64,000 nt of DNA from GYS-P2D sp964522505 (GTDB lineage Bacteria > Bacteroidota > Bacteroidia > Chitinophagales > Saprospiraceae), in contig CAZFWJ010000003.1 of the NCBI GenBank assembly GCA_964522505.1, positions 1 through 64,000 on the forward strand, written 5' to 3'. This document shows positions 62,911-64,000 of this stretch, piece by piece. The translations under genes and the position numbers were made by a program. Position 1 is the first letter of the stretch. Each line of letters starts with the position of its first letter. The notes under the pieces were generated by a model, which was given only the letters and a program-made list of their open reading frames with translations, did not search any database and had not been told where the DNA came from.

Positions 62911-64000
62911 TTATACGATAGTCCGATCTATAGTAGATATACTATCAATAGCTTTTATTCTTTTAATGACTGAATTGAGTTGATCCTTATCCTTCACGAT
63001 GATCTTGATCTTACCCTCAAATATTCCTTCTTCACCTGAAATACTAAATGATTTGATGTTTACTCCCATATTATTGGATACCACATTTGTGAGATTCTGA
63101 ATAACACCAGGACCTGTGTCAACGCCAGTAATCTTTAATTCAACCACAAATCCACTCTTGGCGTTTCCGTCCCATTCCGCCTTTAGTATTCTGTAGCCAT
63201 AATTGGTAAAGAGATTAGACGCATTGCTACAGTTAAATCTGTGAATTTTCATCCCAGATGTCGAAGTCAAGAATGCAAATATCTCATCGCCAGGCACGGG
63301 ATTACAGCAAGAAGAAAGGGAATAGTCAAATGATTCGCCTGGTTGATTGTTGATGATGATATCAGATTTCTGCCGCTCGCTTTTCTTATTAGTTGATTCT
63401 TTGACATTGTCTGTAGCTTGATCTGCATCTGGCTTTATGATTTCTAGCTGCCCTGTTACCACCTCAAAGTATTTAGCGAAATCCTGCAGTTTTACCTTTT
63501 CTTGCTCAATCAAAAGGTATAAATCTTGCCGACTTTTCTCTCCATAGAAGTCGACTACCTTATCTGCATTTTGTTCAAAGTCAACTTTGAGGTTTTTAAA
63601 CTTTCTGAGTAGCGCTTCTTTACCCAGTTCTGCAGCTTGACGCTTCTTCTCATTAAGGGAAGATCTAATTTTGGATCGGGCCTTACCAGTAATAACGAGT
63701 TTGAGCCAGTCTTCTTTGGGAGACTGATTTTTGGAGGTGTTTACCTTAATTTGATCACCATTATTGAGAACATAGCCCATCGGGACGAGCTTGTTATTTA
63801 CCTTAAATGAGGTTGCACGAGCACCTATGTCAGAATGGATGTCAAATGCAAAATCAAGGGCAGTTGCACCTTTAGGCATGATCTTCATGTCCCCATTGGG
63901 TGTAAACACGTATACCTCCTCCTTAAATAAATTGGTCTTAAAATCATTGAGGAAATCAACAGCGTCACCATTTTGATTCTCGAGAAGTGTTCTGATGTTG
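62911..64000 (-). CDS. relA: RelA/SpoT (p)ppGpp synthetase/hydrolase, C-terminal part
   Basis: The 3' part of a long RelA/SpoT homolog cut by the right window edge. The frame continues without a break to the last base (last full codon ends at 63999). Seen are the TGS domain (VYVFTPNGDMKIMPKGATALDFAFDIH, read across the GTG at 63909), a helical stretch, a CC-type region (SSCCNPVPGDEIFAF) and the terminal ACT domain. The catalytic synthetase and hydrolase domains lie outside the window, so activity cannot be judged. Many Bacteroidota have one bifunctional and one RelA-type copy. The 63909 GTG is not a start, because the coding frame goes on upstream. Confidence 0.9.
   Translation of the reverse strand, partial: NIRTLLENQNGDAVDFLNDFKTNLFKEEVYVFTPNGDMKIMPKGATALDFAFDIHSDIGARATSFKVNNKLVPMGYVLNNGDQIKVNTSKNQSPKEDWLKLVITGKARSKIRSSLNEKKRQAAELGKEALLRKFKNLKVDFEQNADKVVDFYGEKSRQDLYLLIEQEKVKLQDFAKYFEVVTGQLEIIKPDADQATDNVKESTNKKSERQKSDIIINNQPGESFDYSLSSCCNPVPGDEIFAFLTSTSGMKIHRFNCSNASNLFTNYGYRILKAEWDGNAKSGFVVELKITGVDTGPGVIQNLTNVVSNNMGVNIKSFSISGEEGIFEGKIKIIVKDKDQLNSVIKRIKAIDSISTIDRTIV

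Noticed and set aside
63791..63976. 61-residue plus-strand frame at the right edge
   Set aside because: Antisense to the RelA/SpoT TGS-domain coding region; not a gene.
1..64000. tRNA, rRNA, CRISPR, prophage or insertion sequence
   Set aside because: Intergenic gaps were read for T-loop-like motifs, short regular repeats and transposase-type proteins; none was convincing. A dedicated tRNA or CRISPR scan was not possible.

Overview
The window is about 41% GC by eye and densely coded on both strands. It comes from the chromosome of a member of the Bacteroidota. The evidence is a complete type IX secretion core (gldK-gldL-gldM-gldN, preceded by a PorP/SprF-type gene), TonB-dependent uptake, DUF4199, -7 boxes of the TAnnTTTG type, and almost no Shine-Dalgarno sites. 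The gene content would suit the Saprospiria or a related marine/freshwater lineage, but that placement is inference. No tRNA, rRNA, insertion sequence, prophage or CRISPR array was seen.

Layout. (1) 1-6900, minus strand: a type I restriction-modification locus, hsdM-hsdS-[small RNA]-abi-hsdR. The Abi_2-family (AbiD/AbiF-like) HEPN protein sits between the specificity and restriction genes. Just upstream of it is a short structured segment with its own -7 box and a stem plus U-tract ending, which I read as a candidate AbiF-type companion RNA. (2) 6901-11973: secreted DNase-I-fold protein, proline catabolism (PruA), OmpA-like protein, BASS transporter. (3) 12108-16750: a metal-uptake block with a Fur-family (Zur-like) regulator, a TonB receptor with a His cluster, and a lipoprotein made of three copies of an acidic, His-containing domain. 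Two copies of the palindrome TGCAA-N5-TTGCA frame it. (4) 17035-23119: old yellow enzyme, START-domain protein, LysA, ValS. (5) 23116-28963: envelope polysaccharide genes (WaaA, RfbB, a very large SLBB export protein, a sulfotransferase).

(6) 29013-44521: housekeeping and membrane genes: pgk-gap, miaA, isoaspartyl peptidase, a trio of membrane proteins, a CBS/cysteine-synthase enzyme, a LysM protein, a coupled kdsB-like/sulfotransferase/prmC set, a metal-ABC permease fused to a DtxR-like regulator, Ppx/GppA and an outer-membrane barrel. (7) 44539-51307: a small conserved protein, an MBL-fold hydrolase that lacks a normal start codon, and then the PorP and GldKLMN type IX secretion/gliding genes, closed by a strong terminator. 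(8) 51275-61052: a three-gene glycosyltransferase operon, a beta-helix lipoprotein, an MFS permease, and a RimK / aspartoacylase-like / PBP4 operon. (9) 61079-64000, minus strand: RelA/SpoT (cut by the window edge), a PerR/Fur-type regulator and PurA, which looks like one operon.

The best candidate for an unusual system is the Abi_2 protein plus structured RNA inside the type I RM locus. Next are the two-operator zinc-type block with the triplicated lipoprotein and the non-canonical start of the MBL hydrolase.
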